Assembly (NCBI RefSeq): GCF_001592205.1
Contig: NZ_BCWM01000013.1
Location: 1 to 64,000 of the forward strand
Reading direction: 5' to 3'
Origin: Brevundimonas vesicularis NBRC 12165
Lineage (GTDB): Bacteria; Pseudomonadota; Alphaproteobacteria; Caulobacterales; Caulobacteraceae
DNA: 64,000 bases
Shown here piece after piece: positions 32,181 through 42,804 of the stretch. A model generated the notes under the pieces. The model was not told the origin of the DNA. It ran no database searches and worked only from the letters and a program-made list of their open reading frames with translations. The position numbers and the translations under genes were made by a program. Numbering within the stretch: position 1 is the first letter of the stretch; each line of letters opens with the position of its first letter.

Positions 32181-33122
32181 ATGGCCGAGATCACTGCCGC
32201 CCTCGTGAAGGAGCTTCGCGAGCGTTCGGGCGTCGGCATGATGGACTGCAAGAAGGCGCTGGTCGAAAACGACGGCAACATCGAAGCAGCAATCGACTGG
32301 CTGCGCGCCAAGGGCCTGTCCAAGGCCGCTAAAAAGGCCGACCGCGTCGCCGCTGAAGGTCTGGTCGCCGTCGCGTCGAAGGAAGACGGCAAGGGCGAAG
32401 TCGCCGCCGCCATCGAGTTCAACGCCGAAACCGACTTCGTCGCCCGTAACGAGCTGTTCCAGAACGCTGCTAAGTCGTTCGCCCAATTGGGTCTGGAGCA
32501 CCACTCGGTCGAGGCCCTGCACGGCGCCGAACTGGAAGCCGGCAAGACGGTCCAGGACGAAGTGACCAACATGATCGCCACCATCGGCGAAAACATGCAA
32601 CTGCGCCGCGCCGCCCGCCTGTCGGTGTCGGAAGGCGTCGTCTCGACCTACGTCCACAACGCGGTTTCGCCGGGCGTCGGCCGTATTGGCGTGCTGGTCG
32701 CGCTGGAAGGCGAGGGCGACAAGACCGCGCTTCGCGAACTGGGCCGCAAGATCGCCATGCACGTCGCCGCCACCGCGCCGCTGTCGCTTAACACCGACGA
32801 CCTGGACCCCGCTGCCATCGAGAAGGAACGCACCGTTCTGACCGAAAAGGCCAAGGAAGAAGGTCGCCCGGAAGCCATGATCGCCAAGATCGTGGAAGGT
32901 CAGATCAACAAGTTCCAGAAGGACGTGGTGCTGTCCAAGCAGCCGTTCGTCATGGATCCGGACGTGACCATCGAACAACTGGTCGCCAACTCGGCCAAGG
33001 AACTGGGCTCCTCCAACCTGCACCTGGCCGGCTTCGTCCGCCTGGCGCTGGGTGAAGGCGTCGAGAAGGTCGAAGGCCCCGACTTCGCGTCGGAAGTCGC
33101 CTCCATGATGGGCGGCAACTAA
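32181..33122 (+). CDS. tsf: Translation elongation factor Ts
   Basis: Nucleotide-exchange factor for EF-Tu, 313 aa. The N-terminal UBA-like domain has [16 protein letters not shown] (14-29), and [10 protein letters not shown] (about 82-91) is the conserved EF-Tu contact region. Strong ribosome site AAGGAG at 32169-32174. It ends ahead of a UUCG-loop terminator. Confidence 0.98.
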   Translation: MAEITAALVKELRERSGVGMMDCKKALVENDGNIEAAIDWLRAKGLSKAAKKADRVAAEGLVAVASKEDGKGEVAAAIEFNAETDFVARNELFQNAAKSFAQLGLEHHSVEALHGAELEAGKTVQDEVTNMIATIGENMQLRRAARLSVSEGVVSTYVHNAVSPGVGRIGVLVALEGEGDKTALRELGRKIAMHVAATAPLSLNTDDLDPAAIEKERTVLTEKAKEEGRPEAMIAKIVEGQINKFQKDVVLSKQPFVMDPDVTIEQLVANSAKELGSSNLHLAGFVRLALGEGVEKVEGPDFASEVASMMGGN

Positions 33123-33131
33123 AAAACATTC

Positions 33132-33151
33132 CCCTCATTCGTGAGGGTTTT
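33132..33151 (+). terminator. Rho-independent terminator after tsf
   Basis: CCCTCA-TTCG-TGAGGG followed by TTTT: a 6-bp stem with a stable UUCG tetraloop, 10 bases after the tsf stop. It separates rpsB-tsf from pyrH. Confidence 0.85.
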
Positions 33152-33249
33152 GTATCAGAAGGGCGCGTTCGGCTTTGATGGCCGGCGCGCCTTTCGTCTA
33201 TAAGAAGCCGCCTGATTCAATGGCGCCGCAGTCAAACGGACCTTCCCGC

Positions 33250-33984
33250 ATGCCCGACGCCCCCTCGACCTTCCGCTACAAACGCGTCCTGCTGAAGGTG
33301 TCGGGCGAGGTGCTGATGGGCGACCAGTCGTTCGGCGTCGATATGAAGACGGTCGATGCGGTGGCCAAGGCCGTCGCGGACGTCGCGGCCGAGGGCGTGG
33401 AAATCTGTCTGGTCATCGGCGGCGGCAACATCTTCCGCGGCCTGTCCAAGGCGGCGGCCGGTATGGAGCGCGCCCAGGCCGACTATATGGGCATGCTGGC
33501 GACGATCATGAACGCCCTGGCCATGCAGTCGGCGCTGGAGAAGATCGGCGTCTCGACCCGCGTGCAGAGCGCCATTCCGATGGCGGCCATCGCCGAACCC
33601 TACATCCGCCGTCGCGCCTTACGTCATCTGGAAAAGGGCCGGGTCGTGATCTTCGCCGCCGGCGTGGGCGCACCGTTCTTCACCACGGACTCGGGCGCAG
33701 CGCTGCGTGCGGCCGAAATGGGTTGCGACGCCCTGCTGAAGGGCACCAGCGTGGACGGGGTCTATACCGCCGACCCGAAGAAGGATCCCGACGCGACGCG
33801 TTACGAGACCCTGTCCTATCAGGATGTGCTGGCCAAAGATCTCCGCGTCATGGACGCCTCGGCCATCGCCATGATGCGCGACACGGGCATCCCGATCGTG
33901 GTCTTCTCCATTCGAGAAGACAATTCGCTGCGCCGGACCCTGACCGGCGAAGGCACGTTCACGGTCATTCAGGACGTCGCCTGA
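33250..33984 (+). CDS. pyrH: UMP kinase
   Basis: Makes UDP from UMP; 244 aa. The amino-acid-kinase motif is [14 protein letters not shown] near the N-terminus, with [10 protein letters not shown] (about 58-67) and [22 protein letters not shown] chose the ATG at 33250; an open frame runs upstream to 33175, but its extra 25 residues (Lys/Pro-rich) are atypical for the family. The order rpsB-tsf-pyrH-frr-uppS-cdsA-dxr is the classic translation-to-isoprenoid cluster. Confidence 0.96.
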   Translation: MPDAPSTFRYKRVLLKVSGEVLMGDQSFGVDMKTVDAVAKAVADVAAEGVEICLVIGGGNIFRGLSKAAAGMERAQADYMGMLATIMNALAMQSALEKIGVSTRVQSAIPMAAIAEPYIRRRALRHLEKGRVVIFAAGVGAPFFTTDSGAALRAAEMGCDALLKGTSVDGVYTADPKKDPDATRYETLSYQDVLAKDLRVMDASAIAMMRDTGIPIVVFSIREDNSLRRTLTGEGTFTVIQDVA

Positions 33985-34023
33985 ACGTTCGCCTGACCAG
34001 GAAAGACAAGAGAGACCAAGACC

Positions 34024-34581
34024 ATGGCAAAGCCTGACCTCAAGACCTATCGCGACCGCATGGATCGCTCCGTCGCCGCACTGAAGGAAGAGTTCAGCGG
34101 TCTGCGCACCGGCCGCGCCAACGCCGGTCTGCTGGAGCCCGTGCGGGTCGAAGCCTATGGCTCGGCCTCGCCCCTGACCGCAGTCGCCGCCATCAGCGTG
34201 CCCGAGCCGCGCATGATCAGCGTCAGCGTTTGGGACAAGGGCATGGTGGTCGCCGTCGAAAAGGCGATCCGCAACGCCAATCTGGGCCTGAACCCGATCG
34301 TGGACGGCCAGACCCTGCGCATTCCGGTCCCGCCCCTGACCGAGGAACGCCGCAAGGACCTGGTCAAGCTGGCCGGCAAATACGCCGAGCAGCAGAAGAT
34401 CTCGGTTCGCAACGTTCGCCGCGATGCCAACGACGACCTGAAGAAGGCCGAGAAGGCCGGCGAGATCAGCCAGGACGAGCAAAAGAAGATGGAGACCGAG
34501 GTCCAGAAGGACACCGACGCGGCCATCAAGCGCATCGACGAGACCTTGAAGACCAAGGAACAAGAGATCATGCAGGTCTGA
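34024..34581 (+). CDS. frr: Ribosome recycling factor
   Basis: Splits post-termination ribosomes with EF-G. It is 185 aa, the normal length. The N-terminal helix with [21 protein letters not shown] and the C-terminal three-helix bundle with [20 protein letters not shown] are typical. Starts 39 bases after pyrH. Confidence 0.98.
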   Translation: MAKPDLKTYRDRMDRSVAALKEEFSGLRTGRANAGLLEPVRVEAYGSASPLTAVAAISVPEPRMISVSVWDKGMVVAVEKAIRNANLGLNPIVDGQTLRIPVPPLTEERRKDLVKLAGKYAEQQKISVRNVRRDANDDLKKAEKAGEISQDEQKKMETEVQKDTDAAIKRIDETLKTKEQEIMQV

Positions 34582-34618
34582 GGCGAAACGGCTGGGTCCG
34601 GAAGGGATCGCACGACAG

Positions 34619-35392
34619 ATGACGGCAGACCGCGCCGCGCCTTCAGGCCAAAGCCCAGACAAGCAGGGTCAGGACGGCCCGCGCCACGTCGCCATCATCA
34701 TGGACGGCAATGGACGCTGGGCGAAGGCGCGCGGCCTGCCGCGGGCCCTGGGCCACCGTGAGGGCGTCCAGGCGCTGAAGCGCACGATCCAGGCGGCGCC
34801 AGATCTGGGCATCGATTGCCTGACGGTGTTCGGCTTCTCGACCGAAAACTGGAGCCGGCCTGAGGACGAGGTGTCGGACCTGATGGGACTGGTGCGGTCC
34901 TACGTCGCCAGCGATCTGGCCCGGCTGACCAAGGCCGGCGTCCGGCTGAAGATTCTGGGACGACGCGAAGGACTTCCGGCCGACATCGCCGCCATCATCG
35001 AACGGGCCGAGGCCCAGACCGCCCATAACGACCGGTTCCTGTTGCAGGTCGCCTTCAACTACGGCGGTCGCGCGGATCTCGTGGACGCGGCGCGTCGCCA
35101 TATGGAGCGGGTGCTGGCGGGCGAGACGGTCGAGCCTTTCAACGAGGCGATCCTGACCTCAGGCCTGGCCACGGCGGGCTCGCCGCCGCTTGATCTGATC
35201 GTGCGCACGTCGGGCGAGCAGCGGCTTTCGAACTTCCTGTTGTGGGAGGCCGCCTACGCCGAGCTCGTCTTCCAAGACATTCTGTGGCCCGACTATGGCC
35301 CCAAGGCGCTGGCTGAGGCGATCTCGGCCTTTGGTCAGCGCGATCGCCGTTTCGGCGGACGCGTGATCGCGCCTGAGCGCGCGACAGCCTGA
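34619..35392 (+). CDS. uppS: Undecaprenyl diphosphate synthase
   Basis: Cis-prenyltransferase making the C55 lipid carrier for peptidoglycan and polysaccharide. It is 257 aa. The catalytic P-loop-like motif IIMDGNGRWAK has D29, and TVFGFSTENWSRP (about 68-80) and RTSGEQRLSNFLLWE are the other family blocks. The first 20 residues are a polar extension. The stop overlaps cdsA by 1 base. Confidence 0.97.
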   Translation: MTADRAAPSGQSPDKQGQDGPRHVAIIMDGNGRWAKARGLPRALGHREGVQALKRTIQAAPDLGIDCLTVFGFSTENWSRPEDEVSDLMGLVRSYVASDLARLTKAGVRLKILGRREGLPADIAAIIERAEAQTAHNDRFLLQVAFNYGGRADLVDAARRHMERVLAGETVEPFNEAILTSGLATAGSPPLDLIVRTSGEQRLSNFLLWEAAYAELVFQDILWPDYGPKALAEAISAFGQRDRRFGGRVIAPERATA

Positions 35393-36210
35393 TGGCGGTC
35401 AAGGGTCGGGATATCGCCCTCAGGGCTGCGTCCGCCGTCGTGCTGGCGCCCGCCGCCGTTGCTGCGACGTGGGGCGGCGGCGTGTGGTTCCTGGCGCTGA
35501 TGATCGTCGCCAGCGTCGTCCTGGCGTTCGAATGGGCGGCGATGAGTGCGCCCCATGCGCGCCGCGTCATGGGCGGAGCGGTCAGCTTCGGCGTCGTGGC
35601 GGCGGTGATCAGCGCCCATTTCGGCGCCATGTCCGTCGCCTTCATCATGCTGGTGTTCGGCGCGGTCGCGGCCGGGGTCTATGCCCGTAGTCGAGGGCAG
35701 GAGGCGCTGGATGCCGCCTATGGCGTGCTCTATCTCGGCTGGCCTTCGGTCCTGCTGATCTGGCTGCGCGACGTCGACAGTTTGATCGGGCTGCACTGGA
35801 CCGTGCTGGTCTTCGCCGTCGCCTGGTCGGCCGACATCGTGGCCTATCTGGCGGGATCCACCTTTGGCGGACCCAAGCTGTGGCCGCGCTTCTCGCCGAA
35901 CAAGACCTGGTCGGGGTTCATCGGCGGCGTTGCGGCCGGCGCGGTTGCGGGCGCCGTAATGACGGCCTGGGTCAATATGGGCGCCTTGAGCGTCGTCTGG
36001 GGGGCGGTGCTGGGCTTTGCCGCGGCCTTGGCGACCATGGCGGGCGATCTGTGGGAATCGGCGCTGAAGCGACGGTTCGGGGTCAAGGATGCGGGCAACA
36101 CCATTCCCGGCCACGGCGGCCTGCTGGACCGTGTCGATGGTTTGATGTTCGCGGTCGTCGTCGTCGCGGCGGGCCGACTGATCGTCCTGATGCTGGAGCG
36201 TGGGGCGTGA
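35392..36210 (+). CDS. cdsA: Phosphatidate cytidylyltransferase
   Basis: Makes CDP-diacylglycerol for phospholipid synthesis. It is 272 aa with about eight membrane helices. The C-terminal family signature is complete: [20 protein letters not shown] followed by [11 protein letters not shown], carrying the metal-binding Asp residues. Start ATG overlaps uppS; the stop is in a GTGA overlap with dxr. Confidence 0.97.
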   Translation: MAVKGRDIALRAASAVVLAPAAVAATWGGGVWFLALMIVASVVLAFEWAAMSAPHARRVMGGAVSFGVVAAVISAHFGAMSVAFIMLVFGAVAAGVYARSRGQEALDAAYGVLYLGWPSVLLIWLRDVDSLIGLHWTVLVFAVAWSADIVAYLAGSTFGGPKLWPRFSPNKTWSGFIGGVAAGAVAGAVMTAWVNMGALSVVWGAVLGFAAALATMAGDLWESALKRRFGVKDAGNTIPGHGGLLDRVDGLMFAVVVVAAGRLIVLMLERGA

Positions 36211-37403
36211 TCCGGCGTCGCATCACTGTGCTTGGCGCGACCGGATCGGTCGGCGCCTCCACACTGGACCTGATGGCTCAAGCCGAGGCGACGGGCACGG
36301 GCGCGTTCGAGGTCGAGGCTCTGACGGGCGGCGCCAATATCGCCAAACTGGCAGAGCAGGCCAAACGCTGGCGGCCCAAGCTGGCCGTGACGGCGGATCC
36401 TGCGCGGTTGGACGAACTGCGCGACGCCTTGTCCGGCACGGACGTCGCTGTCGCCGCCGGCGACGCCGCCATCGTTGAGGCGGCGACGCGACCTGTCGAC
36501 TGGATCATGGCGTCCATCGTCGGAGCGGCGGGTTTGAAGTCCGCCTGGGCGGCGGCGGGAACGGGCGCGACCCTGGCGCTGGCCAACAAGGAAAGCCTGG
36601 TCTGCTGCGGCCCCGCCCTGATCGAACGGGTTAAGCGGGCAGGGGGGCGCTTGATCCCCGTCGATTCCGAGCACTCCGCCATCTTCCAGGTGTTTCCGGC
36701 CGAAGCGCCTGAGCGGGTGGCCAAGCTGATCCTGACCGCATCGGGCGGGCCTTTTCGCAATACGCCGCGCGAGCAGATGGTCGCCATCACGCCGGAACAG
36801 GCCGTCGCCCACCCCAACTGGAGCATGGGCGCCAAGATTTCAGTCGATAGCGCCACCATGGCCAACAAGGGCCTGGAGATGATCGAGGCGGCTTATCTGT
36901 TCGATATGCCGCAGGATCGGATCGACGTCGTGGTGCACCCCGAATCGATCATCCACAGCCTTGTGGAATATGTGGATGGTTCGACGCTGGCCCAGATGGG
37001 ACCGCCGGATATGCGTACGCCGATCGCCTGCGCCCTGGCCTGGCCCGATCGGATCGCGTGGCTGGCCCCCAAGCTGGATCTGGCTCAGCTAGGTCGGCTG
37101 ACGTTCGAAGCGCCCGATCTGACGCGCTTTCCCGCCCTCGATCTGGCGCGTCAGGCCCTGAAGGCGGGCGGCGCGACGCCGGCCGTGTTCAATGCCGCCA
37201 ATGAGGTCGCCGCCTTCGCCTTCCTTGACCGCAAGCTGGCGTTTCTCAATATTGCCGCAGTCGTCGCCGAAACCCTTGAGCGTGCGACGAAAGCGGGGAT
37301 GGCTTTCGGTTCTGGAGACGCCTGCGGCGCGGCCCTTTCGGTCGACGCCGAGACGCGTCGAATGGCCGAGAGCGTCATCGCCGGCCTTGCGAATGCGGCC
37401 TGA
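36207..37403 (+). CDS. dxr: 1-deoxy-D-xylulose 5-phosphate reductoisomerase
   Basis: Second enzyme of the MEP isoprenoid pathway; NADPH-dependent. It is 398 aa. The Rossmann motif [15 protein letters not shown] is at about 8-22, [12 protein letters not shown] and [12 protein letters not shown] carry metal- and substrate-binding residues, and the catalytic loop [20 protein letters not shown] is intact. The start is GTG in a GTGA overlap with cdsA; the frame is open further upstream but this gives the normal N-terminus. Confidence 0.97.
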   Translation: MIRRRITVLGATGSVGASTLDLMAQAEATGTGAFEVEALTGGANIAKLAEQAKRWRPKLAVTADPARLDELRDALSGTDVAVAAGDAAIVEAATRPVDWIMASIVGAAGLKSAWAAAGTGATLALANKESLVCCGPALIERVKRAGGRLIPVDSEHSAIFQVFPAEAPERVAKLILTASGGPFRNTPREQMVAITPEQAVAHPNWSMGAKISVDSATMANKGLEMIEAAYLFDMPQDRIDVVVHPESIIHSLVEYVDGSTLAQMGPPDMRTPIACALAWPDRIAWLAPKLDLAQLGRLTFEAPDLTRFPALDLARQALKAGGATPAVFNAANEVAAFAFLDRKLAFLNIAAVVAETLERATKAGMAFGSGDACGAALSVDAETRRMAESVIAGLANAA

Positions 37404-37430
37404 CAGCAGGCCAGGGGAGACGATTTTCGA

Positions 37431-38648
37431 ATGCTGGGCGTCCTGGGTCAGGTCCTGATCTCCATCGCCTCGTTCCTGCTGGTGCTGACCTTCATCGTCA
37501 CCATCCACGAACTGGGTCACTTCCTTGTCGCGCGCGCCTTTGGCGTGAAGGTGGATCGGTTCGCGGTCGGCTTCGGCAAGGCCGTGGCCAGCCGCACAGA
37601 TCGTCACGGCATCGAATGGCGTCTCGGCTGGCTGCCGCTGGGCGGCTATGTGAAGTTCTCGGGCGATCTGGATGCGTCCAGCGTGCCTGATCGGGCCGGA
37701 CTGGACGAACTGCGCCGCCGCGTGGTCGCCGAGCGCGGGCCCGGCGCCGAACGTGACTATTTCCACTTCAAGCCGGTGTGGCAGCGCGCCCTGATCGTCG
37801 CGGCCGGACCCATCGCGAACTTCATTCTGGCCATCACCATCTTCGCCGTCGTCTTTATGGCGGTCGGCGTGTCCTTGCGCCCGGCGCGTGTCGCTCAGGT
37901 CCAGGCGGGATCGCCAGCCGCCGCCGCCGGTTTCCGGGTCGGCGACCTGATCACCGAGGTGAACGGCAAGGCCGTCAAGGACGGAAGCGCGGTCACCCGC
38001 ACCGTGATGCTCTCGACCGGCGATCCTGTGCGTTTCACGGTCGAGCGCGCCGGGCGTCCCGTCGAACTGGTCGCGACGCCGGAACGCCGCGAGGAAAACG
38101 ACCCCATCGCCGGACGCGTCAAGGTCGGCCGCATCGGCCTGGGGCTGGGCTCGTCGGCCGGCGATGTCCGCCACGTGCGCTATGGCCCCGTCGAGGCTGT
38201 CGCCGAGGGAGCGCGCCAAACGGCCGACGTCATCGGCTCGACCCTGACCTACCTCGGACGCCTGGCGACGGGCCGCGAGTCTGGCGATCAGTTCAGCGGT
38301 CCGCTGGGTATGGCCAAGGCGACGGGCTCTCTGACCACGGCTGCGGTTGAGGCCAATCCAGCGCCGGGCGCCATGGCGATCAACCTGATCCTGACGCTGA
38401 CAACCTTGGCCGCCATACTTTCGATCGGAATCGGCTTTCTAAATCTGCTTCCCATTCCGGTCCTCGACGGCGGGCATCTGCTTTTCTACGGCTATGAGGC
38501 TGTGGCGAAACAGCCTGTGTCGGCGCGGTTCCAGGAGATGGGCTATCGTGCAGGCCTTGCGCTTTTGGCGGGATTTATGTTGTTCGCAACGTGGAACGAC
38601 CTACAGAAGCTCAATATCTTCCAATTCCTCGGCGGGCTCGTCTCGTGA
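37431..38648 (+). CDS. rseP: RIP metalloprotease RseP
   Basis: Intramembrane zinc protease that cleaves anti-sigma factors and signal-peptide remnants. It is 405 aa. The zinc motif HELGH is in the first helix (about 25-29), one PDZ domain lies at about 150-230, and the second active-site motif NLLPIPVLDGGHL is near 340. It has one PDZ domain, whereas E. coli RseP has two. GGGGAG lies 12-17 bases before the ATG. It is followed by bamA as in most proteobacteria. Confidence 0.96.
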   Translation: MLGVLGQVLISIASFLLVLTFIVTIHELGHFLVARAFGVKVDRFAVGFGKAVASRTDRHGIEWRLGWLPLGGYVKFSGDLDASSVPDRAGLDELRRRVVAERGPGAERDYFHFKPVWQRALIVAAGPIANFILAITIFAVVFMAVGVSLRPARVAQVQAGSPAAAAGFRVGDLITEVNGKAVKDGSAVTRTVMLSTGDPVRFTVERAGRPVELVATPERREENDPIAGRVKVGRIGLGLGSSAGDVRHVRYGPVEAVAEGARQTADVIGSTLTYLGRLATGRESGDQFSGPLGMAKATGSLTTAAVEANPAPGAMAINLILTLTTLAAILSIGIGFLNLLPIPVLDGGHLLFYGYEAVAKQPVSARFQEMGYRAGLALLAGFMLFATWNDLQKLNIFQFLGGLVS

Positions 38649-38677
38649 GCCGACGCCAGCCCCCGACGGTTTCCCGA

Positions 38678-41143
38678 ATGAATGACATGACCTCTCGCGC
38701 CGCCGTTCGACTGAGCGCCCGCTCCAGCCTGCTGGCTCTGGCGGTCGCCGCCGGTCTGGGCGCACCCGCGCTGGCGCAGACCGCGCCCGTGACGACGCCT
38801 GCTGCGCCGGCTCAAACGCCCGCCCAGACCCCCGCTCCGACGGCCGCGCCTCAGGCGGCGGCGAGCGCCGCCGAGCCGCGCGTCGAGATCGCTGCGCCGC
38901 AGACGATCACGATCAACCGCATCATCGTTCAGGGCGCGCAGCGGATCGACCAGACGACGGTCCTGTCCTATCTGCCGATCCGTCCCGGTGATGCTGTCGA
39001 CGCCTCGGTGCTGGACGTCGCGGTGCGCACCCTGTCGCGCACTGGTTTGTTCGCTGATGTGCAACTGGGCATCCAGAATGGCGATCTGATCGTCCAGATC
39101 GTCGAGAACCCGATCATCAACCAGGTGGTGTTTGAGGGAAACAAGGCGCTGTCTAAGGACAAGCTGACCAAGGAAGTGACCCTGGCGCCGCGCGGCATCT
39201 ATACCCGCGCCAAGGTTCAGGAAGACGTCGGCGCCATCGTCGAACTGTATCGCCTGCAAGGCCGCATCTCTGCGACTGTGACGCCCAAGCTGGTCCAGCT
39301 GGAACAGAACCGCGTCGATGTGATCTTCGAGATCAATGAAGGACCACAGACCGGGATCAGCGCCATCAACGTGCTCGGCAACGAGGCGTTTTCCGATCGT
39401 GACGTGCGCGGCGTGATGGTCACCGAGAAGTCGACCTGGTGGAAGTTCTTCTCCAACAACGACAACTACGATCCCAACCGCCTGGAATACGATCAAGAGC
39501 AGTTGCGGAAGTTCTACACGAATCGCGGCTATTACGACTTCCGCGTGGTGTCCTCGGTTGCCGAACTGCAGCCCGACGATCAGGCGTTCCAGCTGACCCT
39601 GACGCTGAACGAAGGCGACAAGTACAACTTCGGTGAGATCAAGGTCGTCACCCAGAACGACCGTCTCAACGCCGACTTCCTGAAGGCCCTGGTGCCGATC
39701 AGGGAAGGCCAGCTGTATGAAAGCGACAAGATCGAGCAGGCGGTCGACGCTCTGACGTTCGCAGCCGGTTCGGCCGGTTACGCCTTCGTCGAGATCAATC
39801 CGACCTACAAGGCCAATCCCGAGACGGACACGGTTGATGTGACCTTCAACGTGTCCGAGGGCCAGCGCGTCTATATCGATCGCATCAATGTGGTCGGCAA
39901 CACGCGCACGATCGACCCGGTCATTCGCCGCGAATTGCTGCTGACCGAGGGTGATGCCTTCAACCGCGCCTTGATGGAGCGCTCGCGCAACAACCTGCGC
40001 GCCCTGGGCTTCTTCAAGGACGTCACGGTCGAGGAGACGCGCGGCAGCGCGCCGGACCGTTCGGTCATCAACGTCAACGTTCAGGAACAGCCGACTGGCG
40101 AACTGTCCGTCGGCGCGGGCTTCAGCTCCGTCGACTCCTTCACGGTCAACCTGGGCATCTCGGAGCGGAACTTCCGCGGGCGCGGTCAGAACGTGGTCGC
40201 CCGTCTGGAGTGGGGCTCGCTGCGCCAGCAGGTCGACTTCCGCTTCACGGAGCCGAAGTTCCTCGGTCGCGATTTGCGGGCCGGCTTCGACCTGTTCCAC
40301 TCGCGCTACGACCTGAGCCAGTATTCGTCATACGACTATCGTTCGACCGGCGCGGGCCTGCGTCTGTCCTATCCTCTGAACGGCAATATGCTGCTCAGCA
40401 CGCGCTATTTCCTGAAGTCTGACGAAATCATCGTGCCGACGGGCTTTTGCTCGGGCGTGGGGCAGGGATCCTCGGCGCTGTGCGATCAGATCGGCAGCTT
40501 CATCAACTCGTCGGCGGGCTACACGCTGCAGGTCAACTACACCAACGATCCGATCCGTCCGACACGCGGCTGGGCCGGGTCGCTGCGTCAGGACCTCGCG
40601 GGTCTGGGCGGCGACGTGAACTATGTGAAGACCGAGGCCGATGCGAGCTGGTACTACGGCATCACCCCAGCCTGGGTCGTCAGTGTTCAGGGCTCGACTG
40701 GCTACGTCAGCGGCTGGAACGGTGACCCGATCCGCATCAACGACCGCTTCTTCAAGGGCGGCAACAGCTTCCGCGGCTTCGAGACAGCCGGTATGGGGCC
40801 GCGCGATCTGAATACGACCGACGCCCTCGGCGGCAACTTCTACGCCATCGGCACGGTGGAGCTGACCCTGCCGAACTATCTGCCCGAGCAATACGGCATC
40901 AAGACCTCGCTGTTCGCCGATGTGGGTACGCTGGGCGTGCTGGACGACCGCTACAAGCTGACATCCACCGGAACGGTGAATACCAATATCGCCGATGAGC
41001 TGTCGCTGCGTGCATCGGCCGGCATCAGCATCCACTGGAAGTCGCCGATGGGTCCGATCCGCTTCGACATCTCCAAGGTTCTGTCCAAGGAAGAATACGA
41101 CAAGACGGAATCCTTCCGCTTCTCGACCTCCACTCAGTTCTAA
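38678..41143 (+). CDS. bamA: Outer membrane protein assembly factor BamA
   Basis: Core of the machine that inserts beta-barrel proteins in the outer membrane. It is 821 aa. The signal peptide is 1-33 (ALA|Q), followed by an unusual Ala/Pro/Thr/Gln-rich linker (about 35-70), then five POTRA domains (about 75-450) and the 16-strand barrel ending in aromatic STQF. The ATG at 38678 was chosen from two nearby ATGs because the signal peptide starts there; the frame extends upstream into rseP. Genes for skp, lpxD and fabZ follow. Confidence 0.96.
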   Translation: MNDMTSRAAVRLSARSSLLALAVAAGLGAPALAQTAPVTTPAAPAQTPAQTPAPTAAPQAAASAAEPRVEIAAPQTITINRIIVQGAQRIDQTTVLSYLPIRPGDAVDASVLDVAVRTLSRTGLFADVQLGIQNGDLIVQIVENPIINQVVFEGNKALSKDKLTKEVTLAPRGIYTRAKVQEDVGAIVELYRLQGRISATVTPKLVQLEQNRVDVIFEINEGPQTGISAINVLGNEAFSDRDVRGVMVTEKSTWWKFFSNNDNYDPNRLEYDQEQLRKFYTNRGYYDFRVVSSVAELQPDDQAFQLTLTLNEGDKYNFGEIKVVTQNDRLNADFLKALVPIREGQLYESDKIEQAVDALTFAAGSAGYAFVEINPTYKANPETDTVDVTFNVSEGQRVYIDRINVVGNTRTIDPVIRRELLLTEGDAFNRALMERSRNNLRALGFFKDVTVEETRGSAPDRSVINVNVQEQPTGELSVGAGFSSVDSFTVNLGISERNFRGRGQNVVARLEWGSLRQQVDFRFTEPKFLGRDLRAGFDLFHSRYDLSQYSSYDYRSTGAGLRLSYPLNGNMLLSTRYFLKSDEIIVPTGFCSGVGQGSSALCDQIGSFINSSAGYTLQVNYTNDPIRPTRGWAGSLRQDLAGLGGDVNYVKTEADASWYYGITPAWVVSVQGSTGYVSGWNGDPIRINDRFFKGGNSFRGFETAGMGPRDLNTTDALGGNFYAIGTVELTLPNYLPEQYGIKTSLFADVGTLGVLDDRYKLTSTGTVNTNIADELSLRASAGISIHWKSPMGPIRFDISKVLSKEEYDKTESFRFSTSTQF

Positions 41144-41175
41144 TCGCGGCTTTTTCGACCGCACGAGGAAACACC

Positions 41176-41781
41176 ATGAAAGCTCTGATCATCGCGGCGA
41201 CCGCCGCTGCTTCGCTCATCGCCACCGCCGCCTCGGCGCAACAGGCCGGCGCGCCCGCCAACCCCGGCCCGGTCATCCCCGGCGTCTGCGTCTATTACAA
41301 CGCGCGTCTGCTAGCCCAGTCGTCGGCCGGTCAGGCCGTCGAAGCCCGCATGCAACAGTTGGCTCAGGAAGTTCAGGGCGAATTGCAGCCTTACGCCACG
41401 TCCATCCAGTCGGACGCGCAGCAACTGCAAGCCTCGGGTTCGAGCCTGCCGGCCGACCAACTGCAACAGCGCCGTCAGGCCCTGCAGCAGCGCGCCCAAG
41501 AAGCCCAACAGCTGGAAGCCACCCGTGAAAACGAGCTGCGCTACACCCTGGGCATGCAGCGTCAGGCCATCACCGAGGCCGTCTCGCCGATCCTGACCGC
41601 CCTGTATCAGGAAAAGGGCTGCGGCCTGCTGCTGGACCGCGAGAGCGTCTTCATGATGAACCCGGCCATGGATGTCACTGACCTGGCGATCCAGCGCCTG
41701 AACACGGCCCTGCCGACCCTGAGCTTCAACCGTATGGCCGTGCCGGCTCAGACACAGGCTCAACCGGCCGCCGCCAACTAA
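41176..41781 (+). CDS. skp: OmpH/Skp family periplasmic chaperone
   Basis: Periplasmic chaperone for unfolded outer membrane proteins. It is 201 aa with a signal peptide (1-22, ASA|Q). The central region (about 55-125) is a Gln/Ala/Glu-rich coiled coil forming the tentacles of the Skp trimer. The C-terminal TQAQPAAAN tail is low complexity. GAGGAA is 7-12 bases before the ATG. It is placed between bamA and lpxD as in many Gram-negatives. Confidence 0.92.
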   Translation: MKALIIAATAAASLIATAASAQQAGAPANPGPVIPGVCVYYNARLLAQSSAGQAVEARMQQLAQEVQGELQPYATSIQSDAQQLQASGSSLPADQLQQRRQALQQRAQEAQQLEATRENELRYTLGMQRQAITEAVSPILTALYQEKGCGLLLDRESVFMMNPAMDVTDLAIQRLNTALPTLSFNRMAVPAQTQAQPAAAN

Positions 41782-41788
41782 GTCGTCA

Positions 41789-42802
41789 ATGCCCGATCTC
41801 CGCTTTTTCGAAACCCTGCCGCCCCTCAGCGTCGCCGAACTGGCGGCGCAGATCGGCGGCGAGCTCGAGCGGGGCGGGGATCGCATGATCGCCTCCGTCG
41901 CGCCCTTGTCCTCTGCGGACGGGGGCGCGATCGCGTTCTTGGGCGACCGCAAGTTCGCCGCCGCGCTGGCGACGACACAGGCCGGTTGCGTCATCGTGCC
42001 GGCTGAGGCCAAGGACGCCGCGCCTTCGTCCGCCGCTGTCATCATCTCGCGCACGCCTCAAGCCGCCTGGGCCAAGGCGTCGTTGGCGCTGCATCGGCCC
42101 ATACTTCTGGACAAAGCGATCACCCGCGACGAGGCGGGCGAGGACGACAGCGTCGTGGTCGAACCCGGCGCGATCCTGGGGCAGGGCGTCCGCATCGGTC
42201 GAGGGTCCCGCATCGGCGCCAACAGCGTCATCGCGCCCGGCGTGCAAATCGGCCGGGATTGCGTGATCGGCGCCAACGTCAGCGTGGCCTTCGCGCTGAT
42301 CGGCGACCGGGTGAAGCTGTATGCCGGCGCCCGGATCGGCGAAGCGGGCTTTGGCGCCACGGGGACAGCGGCGGGCGTCATGGATATTCCCCAACTGGGC
42401 CGCGTGATCCTTCAGGACGGCGTGACGGTGGGCGCCAACTCCTGCATCGACCGCGGCGCCTATGACGACACGGTCATCGGCGAAAACACCAAGATCGATA
42501 ATTTGGTCATGGTCGGCCACAACTGCGTCATCGGTCGCAATTGCCTGCTGGTCGCCAATACCGGCATCTCGGGCTCGGTGACCGTGGGCGACAACGTCAT
42601 CTTCGGCGGCAAGGCGGGGATCGGGGACCACATCACGATCGGCGAGGGTGCGCGCGTCGCGGCCGGGGCCGGTGTGCTGGCCGATGTTCCCGCCGGCGAG
42701 ACCTGGTCGGGTTATCCGGCGCGTCCGATCCGACAGTTCTTGCGCGAGACGGTCTGGCTCGCCAAACAGGCCTCATCGAAGAAGGCTCCGAAGGAATCAT
42801 AG
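41789..42802 (+). CDS. lpxD: UDP-3-O-acylglucosamine N-acyltransferase LpxD
   Basis: Third enzyme of lipid A synthesis; adds the N-linked acyl chain. It is 337 aa. The N-terminal uridine-binding domain (1-100) is followed by a left-handed beta helix of hexapeptide repeats (about 105-310). The catalytic histidine is H244 in MVGHNCVIG. It lies 7 bases after skp, and the stop is 2 bases before fabZ. Confidence 0.97.
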   Translation: MPDLRFFETLPPLSVAELAAQIGGELERGGDRMIASVAPLSSADGGAIAFLGDRKFAAALATTQAGCVIVPAEAKDAAPSSAAVIISRTPQAAWAKASLALHRPILLDKAITRDEAGEDDSVVVEPGAILGQGVRIGRGSRIGANSVIAPGVQIGRDCVIGANVSVAFALIGDRVKLYAGARIGEAGFGATGTAAGVMDIPQLGRVILQDGVTVGANSCIDRGAYDDTVIGENTKIDNLVMVGHNCVIGRNCLLVANTGISGSVTVGDNVIFGGKAGIGDHITIGEGARVAAGAGVLADVPAGETWSGYPARPIRQFLRETVWLAKQASSKKAPKES

Positions 42803-42804
42803 GG

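Noticed and set aside
38543..40300. A 585-codon minus-strand open frame
   Set aside because: Antisense to bamA; no domain is recognisable and bamA is clearly real.
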